The position numbers and the translations under genes were made by a program. Shown here one piece after another: positions 38,356 through 49,127 of a DNA stretch of 64,000 nt; positions within the stretch are counted from its first letter, which is position 1, and every line of letters begins with the position of its first letter. The notes beneath the pieces were generated by a model that did no database searches, was not told the origin of the DNA, and saw nothing but the letters and a program-made list of their open reading frames with translations. Source of the DNA: Amycolatopsis umgeniensis (GTDB lineage: Bacteria; Actinomycetota; Actinomycetes; Mycobacteriales; Pseudonocardiaceae); assembly GCF_014205155.1 (NCBI RefSeq), contig NZ_JACHMX010000001.1, forward strand, positions 2,976,001-3,040,000. The letters run 5' to 3'.

Positions 38356-39759
38356 GTGAGTCCTTCCGTCGATGACGTCCTCGCGGCGCACGGTGTCCAC
38401 GTGCGACCGCTCCATCAGGTGATTTCCCTGCTCCGGACGGATTGGCGTGACCTCGGCGAGCTGATCCGGATCAGCACCGCGCCGCGCCGGAGTGTCGAAG
38501 ACGTCCTGAGCGCGCTCGACGACGACCTCGAGCGGAACGGATCCCGGCTCCGGCTGGCCCCCGACGCCCGCGAGAAGTACGCGCGCTTCGGGGCTCAGGA
38601 CCGGAAAACCGATCCCGACCTGCTGAAGACCATCACCAGCTATGTCGAGAACGTTCCCGCGCCGCTGGCCGCGCTCGACCACGTGCAGGCGACTCCGGAG
38701 ACCGTGCTGAACCGCGCGCTGTGGCTGGACGAGCGCTACGACCTCGACACGGCGAAGCTGCTGTTCCTCGGCGACCACGACCTCACTTCACTGGCCGTCC
38801 GCGCGTTGCGGCCCGACGCGGACCTCACCGTCGTCGATCTCGACGATCGCGTGCTGGCCTATATCGACGAGCTCAGCGAGCGGTCCATCCGCACCCTGCA
38901 CACGGATCTGCGCGTCGGGCTGCCACCCACCGTGGCCGGGCGGATGGATCTCGTGTTCAGTGATCCGCCTTACACGCCCGAGGGAATGGGCTTGTTCGCG
39001 GCGCGCGGGGTCCAGGCGCTGAGCGAACCTTCGGACGGACGTCTGCTGCTCGCCTACGGCTACAGCCCCCGCCACCCCGCCTTGGGCGCGCAGGTGCAGC
39101 GCGCGCTCGCGACGCTCGGGCTGACCTTCGAAGCGATCCTGCCGGACTTCAACCGGTACTTCGGCGCGCAGGCGATCGGAAGCGCGGCGGACCTCTACGT
39201 CTGCCAGCCGACCGCGAAGTCGAAGAAGAACCGCGGCGGCAAAGGGAAGGCCGCGATCTACACGCACGGGCCGCAGTCGGTGGAGTCCGCGGGCGCGGCC
39301 AAGCCGTCGCTGCTGGACAAGCTGCACGAAATCGCCACCGAGGGCGGGCTGGCGCTGGAGTCGCGGCCGGTCGACTGGTCCGTTTCCGGTCCGGAAGGCG
39401 ACGCCGTCGCGATGGACCTTTCGGCCGACCCCGGCCCGTGGCTGCTGCGGACCCTGCTGGGCACCAACGCGCGACGGCTGGCACTGCTGGTCCCGAACTC
39501 GCATCCCGACCTGACGAACGCCGAGGCGCAGGGCGCGCTCAACCGGCTGGTCGGGGCGAAGTACAAGCTGCGGTTGCTGCGGAGCACCCCGGACAACCGG
39601 CACGCCGTCGTCGTCGCGGACGCCGTCGAGCACCAGGAAGAGCTGCTGACCCGTGCGCACGCGCGGCTGGCGAACGTCTCGCTGGACCTGCCGTCCGACC
39701 TGACGGACGCGCGGCTGATCGACCTGCCGCGGCACCGGCTGACGGAACTGCTCGGCTAA
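38356..39759 (+). CDS. bis-aminopropyl spermidine synthase (BpsA)-like aminopropyltransferase
   Basis: 467 residues. Features of the branched-chain polyamine synthase family (old DUF43) are seen: an N-terminal winged-helix-like part, FLGDHDLTSLAVRALRPDA for nucleotide binding, and the catalytic SDPPYTPEG. Archaeal and Thermus enzymes add aminopropyl groups to spermidine, making branched polyamines; the role in mesophilic actinobacteria is unknown. A second, less conserved C-terminal half of about 200 residues is present. GTG start; TAGGCT 7 bases upstream suggests a leaderless mRNA. Confidence 0.75.
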   Translation: MSPSVDDVLAAHGVHVRPLHQVISLLRTDWRDLGELIRISTAPRRSVEDVLSALDDDLERNGSRLRLAPDAREKYARFGAQDRKTDPDLLKTITSYVENVPAPLAALDHVQATPETVLNRALWLDERYDLDTAKLLFLGDHDLTSLAVRALRPDADLTVVDLDDRVLAYIDELSERSIRTLHTDLRVGLPPTVAGRMDLVFSDPPYTPEGMGLFAARGVQALSEPSDGRLLLAYGYSPRHPALGAQVQRALATLGLTFEAILPDFNRYFGAQAIGSAADLYVCQPTAKSKKNRGGKGKAAIYTHGPQSVESAGAAKPSLLDKLHEIATEGGLALESRPVDWSVSGPEGDAVAMDLSADPGPWLLRTLLGTNARRLALLVPNSHPDLTNAEAQGALNRLVGAKYKLRLLRSTPDNRHAVVVADAVEHQEELLTRAHARLANVSLDLPSDLTDARLIDLPRHRLTELLG

Positions 39760-41398
<1,639 letters not shown>

Positions 41399-41721
41399 CG
41401 GGTTCTCCTGGGACTGCGAGCGGGGGAACTGGCCGGTGAGCAGGCCAAAGGGCATGGCCCGGCCACCTGGGGTAACTCGTCCTCCGACACGGCAGCCCAG
41501 CGCGGTAGCGCCGGCCTGTCGGCGAAGCGTCCAATCGGCCATCGGTGCCGTGGGTGTGGCGACGGCCGCGGACGCAGCGGTCAGATCATTGTGACAGGCA
41601 TGCGGACCAGTGTGCCCCTCTGGTGCGGTTGATGTCACAAAGGGGCCCGGCTTTCCGCAGCTCAAGAGAGGTTTCGCAAGACGTCCATCCGGTTTGGGAA
41701 GGGCTGGTTAGCATTGAGGCC
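41399..41721. other. 323-bp divergent promoter region of malic enzyme and the epimerase
   Basis: No gene. An inverted repeat TTGTGACA (41589-41596) and TGTCACAA (41633-41640) lies centrally. TAGCAT at 41709-41714, 7 bases before the epimerase ATG, is a plausible -10 of a leaderless mRNA. Confidence 0.5.
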
Positions 41722-42327
41722 ATGCAAGCCAGGCGCCTCAGCATCCCCGACTGTTTCGAATTCACCCCTCGCGTTTTCCCCGATCACCGCGGCCTGTTCG
41801 TGGCGCCGTTCCAGGAAGAGGCGTTCGCCGAGGCCGTCGGACACCGGCTTCGCCTGGCACAGACCAACACCAGCGTTTCCCGGCGCGGGGCCATCCGCGG
41901 CCTGCACTTCGCGGACACCCCGCCCGGGCAGGCGAAATACGTCTACTGCCCGAGCGGTTCGCTGCTGGACGTCATCGTCGACCTCCGTGTCGGCTCGCCC
42001 ACTTTCGGTGAATGGACGTCCGTACTGCTCGACAGCGCCGAGTACAAAGCCGTCTACATCGCCGAAGGCCTCGGCCACGCTTTCATGGCGCTCGAAGACA
42101 ACACGGTGATGGCTTATCTCTGCTCCGAGCCGTACAACCCGGCGGCCGAGCACGGCATCAACCCGATGGACGCCGATCTCGCGCTGCCGTGGCCGCGGGA
42201 CGTCGAACCCGCGGTGTCCGAAAAGGACATCGAGGCGCCCTATCTGAAGGAAGCCTTGGAGCAGGGATTGCTGCCGAAGTACGACCAATGCGTCAAGTAC
42301 TACGAGAAGTTGCGGGCCGAAGGCTGA
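41722..42327 (+). CDS. dTDP-4-dehydrorhamnose 3,5-epimerase family protein (RmlC-like)
   Basis: 201-residue cupin-type sugar-nucleotide epimerase. RRGAIRGLHFADTPPGQAKY holds the catalytic His region, and IAEGLGHAFMALEDNTVMAY the later active-site strand. Full RmlC makes dTDP-L-rhamnose precursor with RmlB and RmlD, but no rmlA, B or D is nearby, so it may act on another NDP-sugar or serve a pathway elsewhere. Stand-alone copies also occur in glycosylated antibiotic producers. Confidence 0.85.
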   Translation: MQARRLSIPDCFEFTPRVFPDHRGLFVAPFQEEAFAEAVGHRLRLAQTNTSVSRRGAIRGLHFADTPPGQAKYVYCPSGSLLDVIVDLRVGSPTFGEWTSVLLDSAEYKAVYIAEGLGHAFMALEDNTVMAYLCSEPYNPAAEHGINPMDADLALPWPRDVEPAVSEKDIEAPYLKEALEQGLLPKYDQCVKYYEKLRAEG

Positions 42328-42328
42328 G

Positions 42329-43996
<1,668 letters not shown>

Positions 43997-44104
43997 TCAG
44001 CTGGGTAAACACCGTTTATTTTCACTCGAACGTGGCGATCTCCGGGGGCCCTTGGGGGTCTTCCCCGATGTGAACGAGATCGCGACAGACCACTCTTTCG
44101 AGTC

Positions 44105-44782
44105 ATGAAGCGTCTTCTCGTCGCGGCCGCGGCCGCACTCTCCGCCGCCGCCCTCGTCGCCCTGCCCGGCCACGCCTCCGCGGCGTCGTCCCCCGTGCCC
44201 GAGTTCGACTTCTCCGCCTGCCCCGCCCCGCCCGCCAACGCCGACCCCGGCACCTGGCGCTGTGAAGCCTTTGTGTCCCAAGGAGTGCTGACCATCGGCG
44301 ACCGCGAGATCCGGCTCGGGGAGATGCGGCTGACGTTCTCCGAAGGTCAGGTGGGCGGGAAATTCGCGCAGGTGTTCGGCGAGCTGCGGCACGCTCCCGC
44401 CCGGATCGACGACACTTTCGGGGCGAGCATGCAGCTGAAGTACGGCGGCTACTCGGACTTCCTGTCGAACGACGAGCGTCGCGGCGAACTGGATCTTTAC
44501 GCGGTCCTGCGGCATCCGTTGCTGCCCAAGGGATGCACGATCGGCACGCTCGGCGCGCCGCTCCACTCGGTGGTCAAGGACGATCCCGCGGTCCCCCTCG
44601 AGGTGATCTCGGAGAATCCGAAGACGGTGAAGTTCGGCGTCGTCGACAGCCAACTCGCCCTGCCTCGCACGACCGGCTGCGGCCCGCTCGGACAGGTGGC
44701 CGACCGTCTGCTCGGGCTGCCCTCGCCGAGCGGGAAGAACACCTTCAAGCAGGTGACCCACGTGCAGTTCAAACCCCTGTGA
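44105..44782 (+). CDS. secreted hypothetical protein
   Basis: 225 residues with a Sec signal peptide (MKRLLVAAAAALSAAALVA, cleavage near HASAA). The mature part is rich in beta structure with paired Cys (FSACPAPP, TWRCEAF, PKGCTIG, TTGCGPLG), probably two disulfides. Family unknown. ATG 44105. Followed by a dispersed inverted repeat that may terminate it. Confidence 0.75.
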   Translation: MKRLLVAAAAALSAAALVALPGHASAASSPVPEFDFSACPAPPANADPGTWRCEAFVSQGVLTIGDREIRLGEMRLTFSEGQVGGKFAQVFGELRHAPARIDDTFGASMQLKYGGYSDFLSNDERRGELDLYAVLRHPLLPKGCTIGTLGAPLHSVVKDDPAVPLEVISENPKTVKFGVVDSQLALPRTTGCGPLGQVADRLLGLPSPSGKNTFKQVTHVQFKPL

Positions 44783-44787
44783 CCCAG

Positions 44788-44847
44788 CGTTTCGTCCTCT
44801 GGATGCGGTAGTTGCACGCGCAAGGACCGCATCCAGAGGACTGAACG
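44788..44847. repeat. CCTCTGGATGCGG inverted repeat, copy 1
   Basis: 15-bp perfect arms GTCCTCTGGATGCGG (44794-44808) and complement (44827-44841), outer CGTTT/GAACG, loop with TTGC-ACGC-GCAA. Four more copies are at 52534, 59381, 59586 and 59820. It sits between convergent genes. Confidence 0.85.
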
Positions 44848-44858
44848 CGCGAGGACGC

Positions 44859-45329
44859 TTACTTCTTCTTGGTCACCCAGATGGTGATGGTCGCGGTCAC
44901 GACGGGCTTCCCGTTCGTGTCCGTGATCGTCACCGGCACGGGGAGCTCGAAACTCTCGTCGCCGAATTCCGGCAACTCCGGCAGTTCGGCGACGGCGCGC
45001 AGGCCGGTCTCGGCCTTCGCCACGTAGGAGACCGTCATTCCCTTGGGCAGCCAGCGATGCGTCGTCGGGACGGTCGCCTCGGCGAGCATGCCCATGGCGA
45101 TCTCGGCGAGGTTGCACGCCGCGATCGCGTGAAAGGTCTTGATGTGGTTGTAAACACCCCACCACTTGGGGGACGTCACCTCGCACCGGCCTGGCCGCAG
45201 CTCGCGCACTGACGGGAGCACCGTCCGGAAGTACGGCACACGCAGGCACATCGCCGCCGAGAACAGCTGTTTGCCGACCGGCTTGCCTGCCAGCCGGTTC
45301 CACATCGCGTAGGTCGGATTCTGCGCCAT
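44859..45329 (-). CDS. DUF4442 hotdog-fold thioesterase-like protein
   Basis: 156 residues of the DUF4442 family: VPYFRTVLPSVRELRPGRCE at the start, then NHIKTFHAIAACNLAEIAMG, the central hotdog helix where thioesterases hold the active site, and AKAETGLRAVAELP. It probably acts on acyl-CoA or acyl-carrier thioesters; the substrate is unknown. ATG 45329 follows GGAGA; a GTG directly upstream is poorly spaced. A palindrome (45347-45362) lies in its promoter. Confidence 0.8.
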   Translation of the reverse strand: MAQNPTYAMWNRLAGKPVGKQLFSAAMCLRVPYFRTVLPSVRELRPGRCEVTSPKWWGVYNHIKTFHAIAACNLAEIAMGMLAEATVPTTHRWLPKGMTVSYVAKAETGLRAVAELPELPEFGDESFELPVPVTITDTNGKPVVTATITIWVTKKK

Positions 45330-45346
45330 CACGGTCTCCTCATCAT

Positions 45347-45385
45347 GTTACTCACCAGTAGCATAACCGGACCGCAGGCTATATT
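45347..45385. promoter_or_regulatory. divergent regulatory region with palindrome and TATATT box
   Basis: GTTACTCACCAGTAGC (45347-45362) is a partial palindrome 18 bp from the DUF4442 start. TATATT at 45380-45385 is the -10 of the rightward phosphatase gene, 7 bases before its GTG, implying a leaderless mRNA. Confidence 0.5.
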
Positions 45386-45392
45386 CGCAACC

Positions 45393-45986
45393 GTGGCTCA
45401 TCGGCTCTTCCTTCTCCGTCATGGTCAGACCGAGTGGTCCGTCAACGGACGGCACACCGGACGCACCGACATCCCGCTCACGACCGCGGGCGAAGGGCAG
45501 GCCCGCGCCGCGGGCGGCACCCTGCGCGCGGTGCTCGGCGGCAGCCCCGCGCTCGTCCTCTCCAGCCCCCGCACCCGCGCGCTGCGGACGGCCGAACTGG
45601 CCGGTCTGCGCGTCGACGAGGTCACCGAAGAGCTGGCCGAATGGGACTACGGCGACTACGAGGGCGTCACCACCCCGGTGATCCGCGAGACCGTCCCCGG
45701 CTGGACGGTCTGGTCACACCCGATCCCCGGCGGCGAAAGCGCGGACGACGTCAACGCCCGCGCGGACAAGCTGATCGAGCGTGTCCGCGAGCCGCTCGGC
45801 AAGGGTGACGTGATCCTGGTCGGCCACGGGCATTTCAGCCGTGTCCTGGTCGCGCGCTGGGTCGGATTACCCTCGACGGCGGGCGTCCACTTCGGACTCG
45901 ACCCGGCCGGCGTCGCGGTGCTCGGTGACGAGCGCGGCGAGCCCCAGATCGAACACCTCAACCTGCTCCCCACCACAGAGGACTGA
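45393..45986 (+). CDS. histidine phosphatase family protein
   Basis: 197 residues, phosphoglycerate mutase-like fold. The phospho-accepting His is in LFLLRHGQTEWS, the second catalytic His in LVGHGHFSRVL, and Glu/Arg partners in SSPRTRALRTAE and EWDYGDYEG. Probably a cytoplasmic phosphatase acting on sugar or glycolytic phosphates; mycobacterial relatives include glucosyl-3-phosphoglycerate phosphatase. GTG 45393. Followed after 1 bp by a GNAT gene, so an operon. Confidence 0.87.
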   Translation: MAHRLFLLRHGQTEWSVNGRHTGRTDIPLTTAGEGQARAAGGTLRAVLGGSPALVLSSPRTRALRTAELAGLRVDEVTEELAEWDYGDYEGVTTPVIRETVPGWTVWSHPIPGGESADDVNARADKLIERVREPLGKGDVILVGHGHFSRVLVARWVGLPSTAGVHFGLDPAGVAVLGDERGEPQIEHLNLLPTTED

Positions 45987-45987
45987 A

Positions 45988-46488
45988 ATGGGCGACGACC
46001 GCATCCGGCGGATCCGCGAAGAAGACGTCGACGCCGTCGTCCGGCTCGTCTACGACCTCGCCGAGTTCGAACGCGCCCCGGACGAATGCCACCTCACGCC
46101 CGAGCAGCTGCGCGTCGCGCTGTTCGGCGAGGCACCGGGCCTGTTCGGGCACGTCGCCGAGGTCGACGGCGAGATCGTCGGCTACGCGCTGTGGTTCCTG
46201 AACTTCTCCACGTGGCGCGGCGTGCACGGCATCTACCTCGAGGACCTCTACGTCCGCCCCGAGCAGCGCGGCTCCGGCCTCGGCAAGGCGCTGCTGGCCA
46301 CGCTCGCGGCCGTCTGCGTCGAGCGCGGTTACGCCCGCCTCGAATGGTCGGTGCTGAACTGGAACCCGGCCCAGGGGTTCTACAAGTCGCTCGGCGCGGT
46401 GCCGATGGACGAGTGGACCGTGGACAGGCTCACCGACGAACCCCTGAAGGCACTCGCCGCCCAGGTCCAGCCGGGAGCGAAGGCGTAA
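45988..46488 (+). CDS. GNAT-family N-acetyltransferase (SAT-like)
   Basis: 166 residues resembling spermidine/spermine or thialysine acetyltransferases: YALWFLNFSTWRGVHGIYLE, DLYVRPEQRGSGLGKALL (acetyl-CoA site), and RLEWSVLNWNPAQGFYKSLG, the family C-terminal motif. Substrate is probably a small primary amine. Starts 1 bp after the phosphatase stop. Its TAA lies within an inverted-repeat arm. Confidence 0.87.
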   Translation: MGDDRIRRIREEDVDAVVRLVYDLAEFERAPDECHLTPEQLRVALFGEAPGLFGHVAEVDGEIVGYALWFLNFSTWRGVHGIYLEDLYVRPEQRGSGLGKALLATLAAVCVERGYARLEWSVLNWNPAQGFYKSLGAVPMDEWTVDRLTDEPLKALAAQVQPGAKA

Positions 46489-46600
46489 CTCACGTGATCA
46501 GACACGTGACTCGCGTGATTGGACACCGCACTCAAATGTACGGCCGCCGATCACGTGAGTTACGTCTCCAATCACGCGAGATCCGTCTCTGAGCACGCGA
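46486..46600. repeat. TGATC-type inverted repeat, third copy
   Basis: TAACTCACGTGATC (46486-46499) pairs with GATCACGTGAGTTA (46549-46562), and CTCGCGTGATTGGA (46510-46523) with TCCAATCACGCGAG (46567-46580). The arms include the stop codon of the acetyltransferase. Same family as 3110 and 24887. Confidence 0.85.
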
Positions 46601-46615
46601 GTGCGGGGCCGCGCC

Positions 46616-47155
46616 CTAGGAGTCCCGCTCCTCGCGTTCGCGACGCGCCGCGCGGCCCGCGGCGCCGTCGCGTTCGGCGGCCTCTTCTTCGGTCTCGCCT
46701 TCCCGCAACCCGAGCGCCCACGCCCGCGAGGGGCGGCGGAACAGCAGCACGATGACGGCGATGCCGATCAGGCCCAGCGGAACACCCCACAGCGGCTGCC
46801 CGGACGGCCCCGCGCCGTACCAGCCGACCCCGACCAGGATCAGCGCGACGACCACGCCGGGCGACCTCGCCCAGGTCTTCCCCAGGAACAGTCCGGCCGC
46901 GCAGGCCAGCGTTCCGGCGGCGAGGACGAGATAATAGGCGACCTCGGCCACCAGGTTCTCCGGTCCGGCCTGGCCGTTGACCAGGAGCAGGATCGCGAAC
47001 ACGATCAGGGCGAGCCCCGGCAGCGCGGTGACGACGCCGGCGAGGCGGACTTCACGGGGCGCGGGCGAGAGCTTGTCGGCGATGGACACGGCGAAACAGC
47101 CTTCCAGGCTTCCGGACACGGCACTCCACCAGGGCGGGTCACCGTACGTGAGCAC
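46616..47155 (-). CDS. four-helix integral membrane protein, unknown
   Basis: About 179 residues with four predicted membrane helices (VVTALPGLALIVFAILLLV, VAYYLVLAAGTLACAAGLFL, GVVVALILVGVGWYG, LGLIGIAVIVLLF) and a highly charged Arg/Glu C-terminus. Family unknown. GTG 47155 has a TACGAT -10 box 6 bases upstream (leaderless); the alternative GTG at 47089 has GGAAGG upstream and gives 157 residues. Divergent from the lipid kinase. Confidence 0.65.
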   Translation of the reverse strand: MLTYGDPPWWSAVSGSLEGCFAVSIADKLSPAPREVRLAGVVTALPGLALIVFAILLLVNGQAGPENLVAEVAYYLVLAAGTLACAAGLFLGKTWARSPGVVVALILVGVGWYGAGPSGQPLWGVPLGLIGIAVIVLLFRRPSRAWALGLREGETEEEAAERDGAAGRAARREREERDS

Positions 47156-47366
47156 TTTCGATCGTATGCCACCCGGTCGGCCGTTTTCGTCCGGCCGCCG
47201 ACAGGGAAAAAATAAGGGTGTCGTCGATGAGCGGGCGGTCGGCCCGGGTGCACTTGTCACGATGAGTCGGGGGGTCCGGCTCCGGGTGTTTCGTGCTGCC
47301 CGGAGCAGTGAGCTTCGCGTCACCTGACGCTCCCCTCTTCGGGCGGACGTCACCTACCCTGCGGTA

Positions 47367-48293
47367 GTGCGTGCCATCCTCGTCGTGAACCCCCAGGCCA
47401 CCTCGACCACCGCCGGTGGCCGTGACGTGCTGGCGCACGCGCTGGCCAGTCAGGTCAAACTCGACGTGGTGGAGACCGACTACCGCGGCCACGCGATGGC
47501 CGTGGCGAGGTCCGCCGCCCGTGACGGGATCGACCTGGTGGTCGCCCACGGCGGCGACGGCACGGTCAACGAAGTCGTCAACGGTCTCCTCGCGGACTCC
47601 GACGGCGATCCCGGGAAAATCGGCGACGTCCCCATGCTCGGTGTCGTGCCGGGCGGCTCGGCGAACGTCTTCGCCCGCGCGCTCGGGATCGCGCACGATC
47701 CGGTGGAAGCGACCCATCAGCTCCTCAACGCCATCGAGAACGACCGGAACCGCAAAGTCGGACTGGGACTCGCGGACGGCCACTGGTTCACCTTCAACGC
47801 CGGTATGGGCTGGGACGCCGACGTCGTCGGCCGGGTGGCCAAGCGAAGGGGCAAACAGACCACCGCGGGGCTCTACATGAGGGCCGCGGTGGCGTCCCAT
47901 CTGCGGCCTCCGCTCGGCCGTCCGACCCTCACGGTCCGGATACCGGGTGAAGAGCCCACCGAAGTGCTGACCGCTTTCGTGTCGAACACCGATCCATGGA
48001 GTTACCTGGGTGACCGGCCCGTCCACCTGAACCCGGGCAGCTCGTTCGACACCGGATTGGGCCTTTTCGCGTTGAGCGGTCTGCGATTGCCCACCGTGTT
48101 CAAGCATGTACGGCAGGCATTGCTCACGAAGAGCAACCAACGCGGACGACGTCTCCTTCGTCACGATGACCTGCCGATGATCCGCATCGACGCTGCTGAA
48201 CCGGTAAACTTCCAGGTGGACGGCGACCTCGTCGGCCAGCGGAAGCGAGTGGAGTTCTTCAGCGTTCCGGGAGCACTGACAGTAACCGTCTGA
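47367..48293 (+). CDS. diacylglycerol kinase-like lipid kinase (Rv3218-like)
   Basis: 308 residues with the DAGK catalytic fold: ILVVNPQATST, the nucleotide-binding HGGDGTVNEVVNG, and PGGSANVFARALG. The C-terminal beta domain includes NFQVDGDLVG. It phosphorylates a lipid such as diacylglycerol or a glycolipid. GTG 47367 has TACCCT just upstream, so the mRNA is probably leaderless. In M. tuberculosis Rv3218 likewise precedes whiB1. Confidence 0.88.
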   Translation: MRAILVVNPQATSTTAGGRDVLAHALASQVKLDVVETDYRGHAMAVARSAARDGIDLVVAHGGDGTVNEVVNGLLADSDGDPGKIGDVPMLGVVPGGSANVFARALGIAHDPVEATHQLLNAIENDRNRKVGLGLADGHWFTFNAGMGWDADVVGRVAKRRGKQTTAGLYMRAAVASHLRPPLGRPTLTVRIPGEEPTEVLTAFVSNTDPWSYLGDRPVHLNPGSSFDTGLGLFALSGLRLPTVFKHVRQALLTKSNQRGRRLLRHDDLPMIRIDAAEPVNFQVDGDLVGQRKRVEFFSVPGALTVTV

Positions 48294-48429
48294 CGACCGG
48301 ACAGCTGATCGCCTGCGGCAAAGTGCAACCTGCCGCTCATCGACGCAGAACCTCCGCTCACCGCATCGGCCTTCCCTTCGGAAGGCTGTTTCGGAACGAA
48401 ACCGCAGGTCAGAAGCGTCGCTCGGCCGG

Positions 48430-48493
48430 GTGAGCTGACTCACCGATCTTCAGAAAACCCTTGTCGAAACGGGTGCTTCGTGAAAGCATTCAC
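48430..48493 (+). promoter_or_regulatory. two CRP-type operators upstream of whiB1
   Basis: GTGAGCTGACTCAC (48430-48443) and GTGAAAGCATTCAC (48480-48493) each fit GTGA-N6-TCAC exactly, with centres 50 bp apart. M. tuberculosis whiB1 is also controlled by CRP through two sites. The rest of the 273-bp leader (48294-48566) holds no gene. Confidence 0.8.
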
Positions 48494-48566
48494 AAGCACC
48501 CAAAAAAACGACCGCCATGACGACTATGGCGCGGAGTACCGCGCCGTTATGAAGGAGCTCAGAAAC

Positions 48567-48821
48567 ATGGACTGGCGCCATGACGCGGCCTGCCGAGACG
48601 AGGACCCCGAGCTGTTCTTCCCGGTGGGAACCAGCGGTCCTGCTCTGTCGCAGGTAACTCAGGCGAAATCCGTGTGCCACCGCTGCACCGTCGCTTCCGA
48701 CTGCCTGGCCTGGGCTTTGGCCAGCGGGCAGGACGCAGGCGTTTGGGGCGGGATGAGCGAGGACGAGCGACGGGCCCTGAAGCGCCGTCGTACGCACATC
48801 GGCACGCGTACCTCCGCCTGA
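48567..48821 (+). CDS. whiB1: WhiB-family iron-sulfur transcription regulator WhiB1
   Basis: 84 residues. Cluster ligands Cys9, Cys37, Cys40 and Cys46 have the same spacing as M. tuberculosis WhiB1, also 84 residues. The GVWGGMSEDERRALKRR turn and basic tail bind DNA and sigma factor. The 4Fe-4S form is inert and nitric oxide converts it to an active DNA-binding form. It works with the housekeeping sigma factor and is usually essential. ATG 48567 with GAAGGAG upstream; a longer in-frame start at 48480 lies inside the CRP site and is rejected. Confidence 0.96.
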   Translation: MDWRHDAACRDEDPELFFPVGTSGPALSQVTQAKSVCHRCTVASDCLAWALASGQDAGVWGGMSEDERRALKRRRTHIGTRTSA

Positions 48822-49127
48822 GTTTTCAAGACTCAGCACGCTTCACCATATTTGACCAAAACCGAGTAGCACCCCAAGCTTCGGGAAATCCCGCGGCGCA
48901 GTGGCTGTATGGCCCCGCGTCGCGAGGTGACACCTACCCGACTTGAGCTTAACAAGCGAGGCCAACACGCCCCCACGGGGGTACGGCTTCATCGGACTTC
49001 TCCAAGTCCTCCCGCGGAACACCGTTACAGGGCCGGCGCCGTCTTCTCTTCGGGCGCCGGCCCTAAAACGTGTCCGGATCAGACAGTCCACAAAGGATGA
49101 TCAAAGAGGACTGTCCACTGCGGTCGC
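48822..49127. other. 306-bp convergent gap with terminator
   Basis: No gene supported. A strong hairpin with 11-bp arms GGGCCGGCGCC (49030-49040) and GGCGCCGGCCC (49053-49063) is followed by TAAAAC. It can terminate transcripts from whiB1 and, in reverse, from the histidine kinase. Confidence 0.75.
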
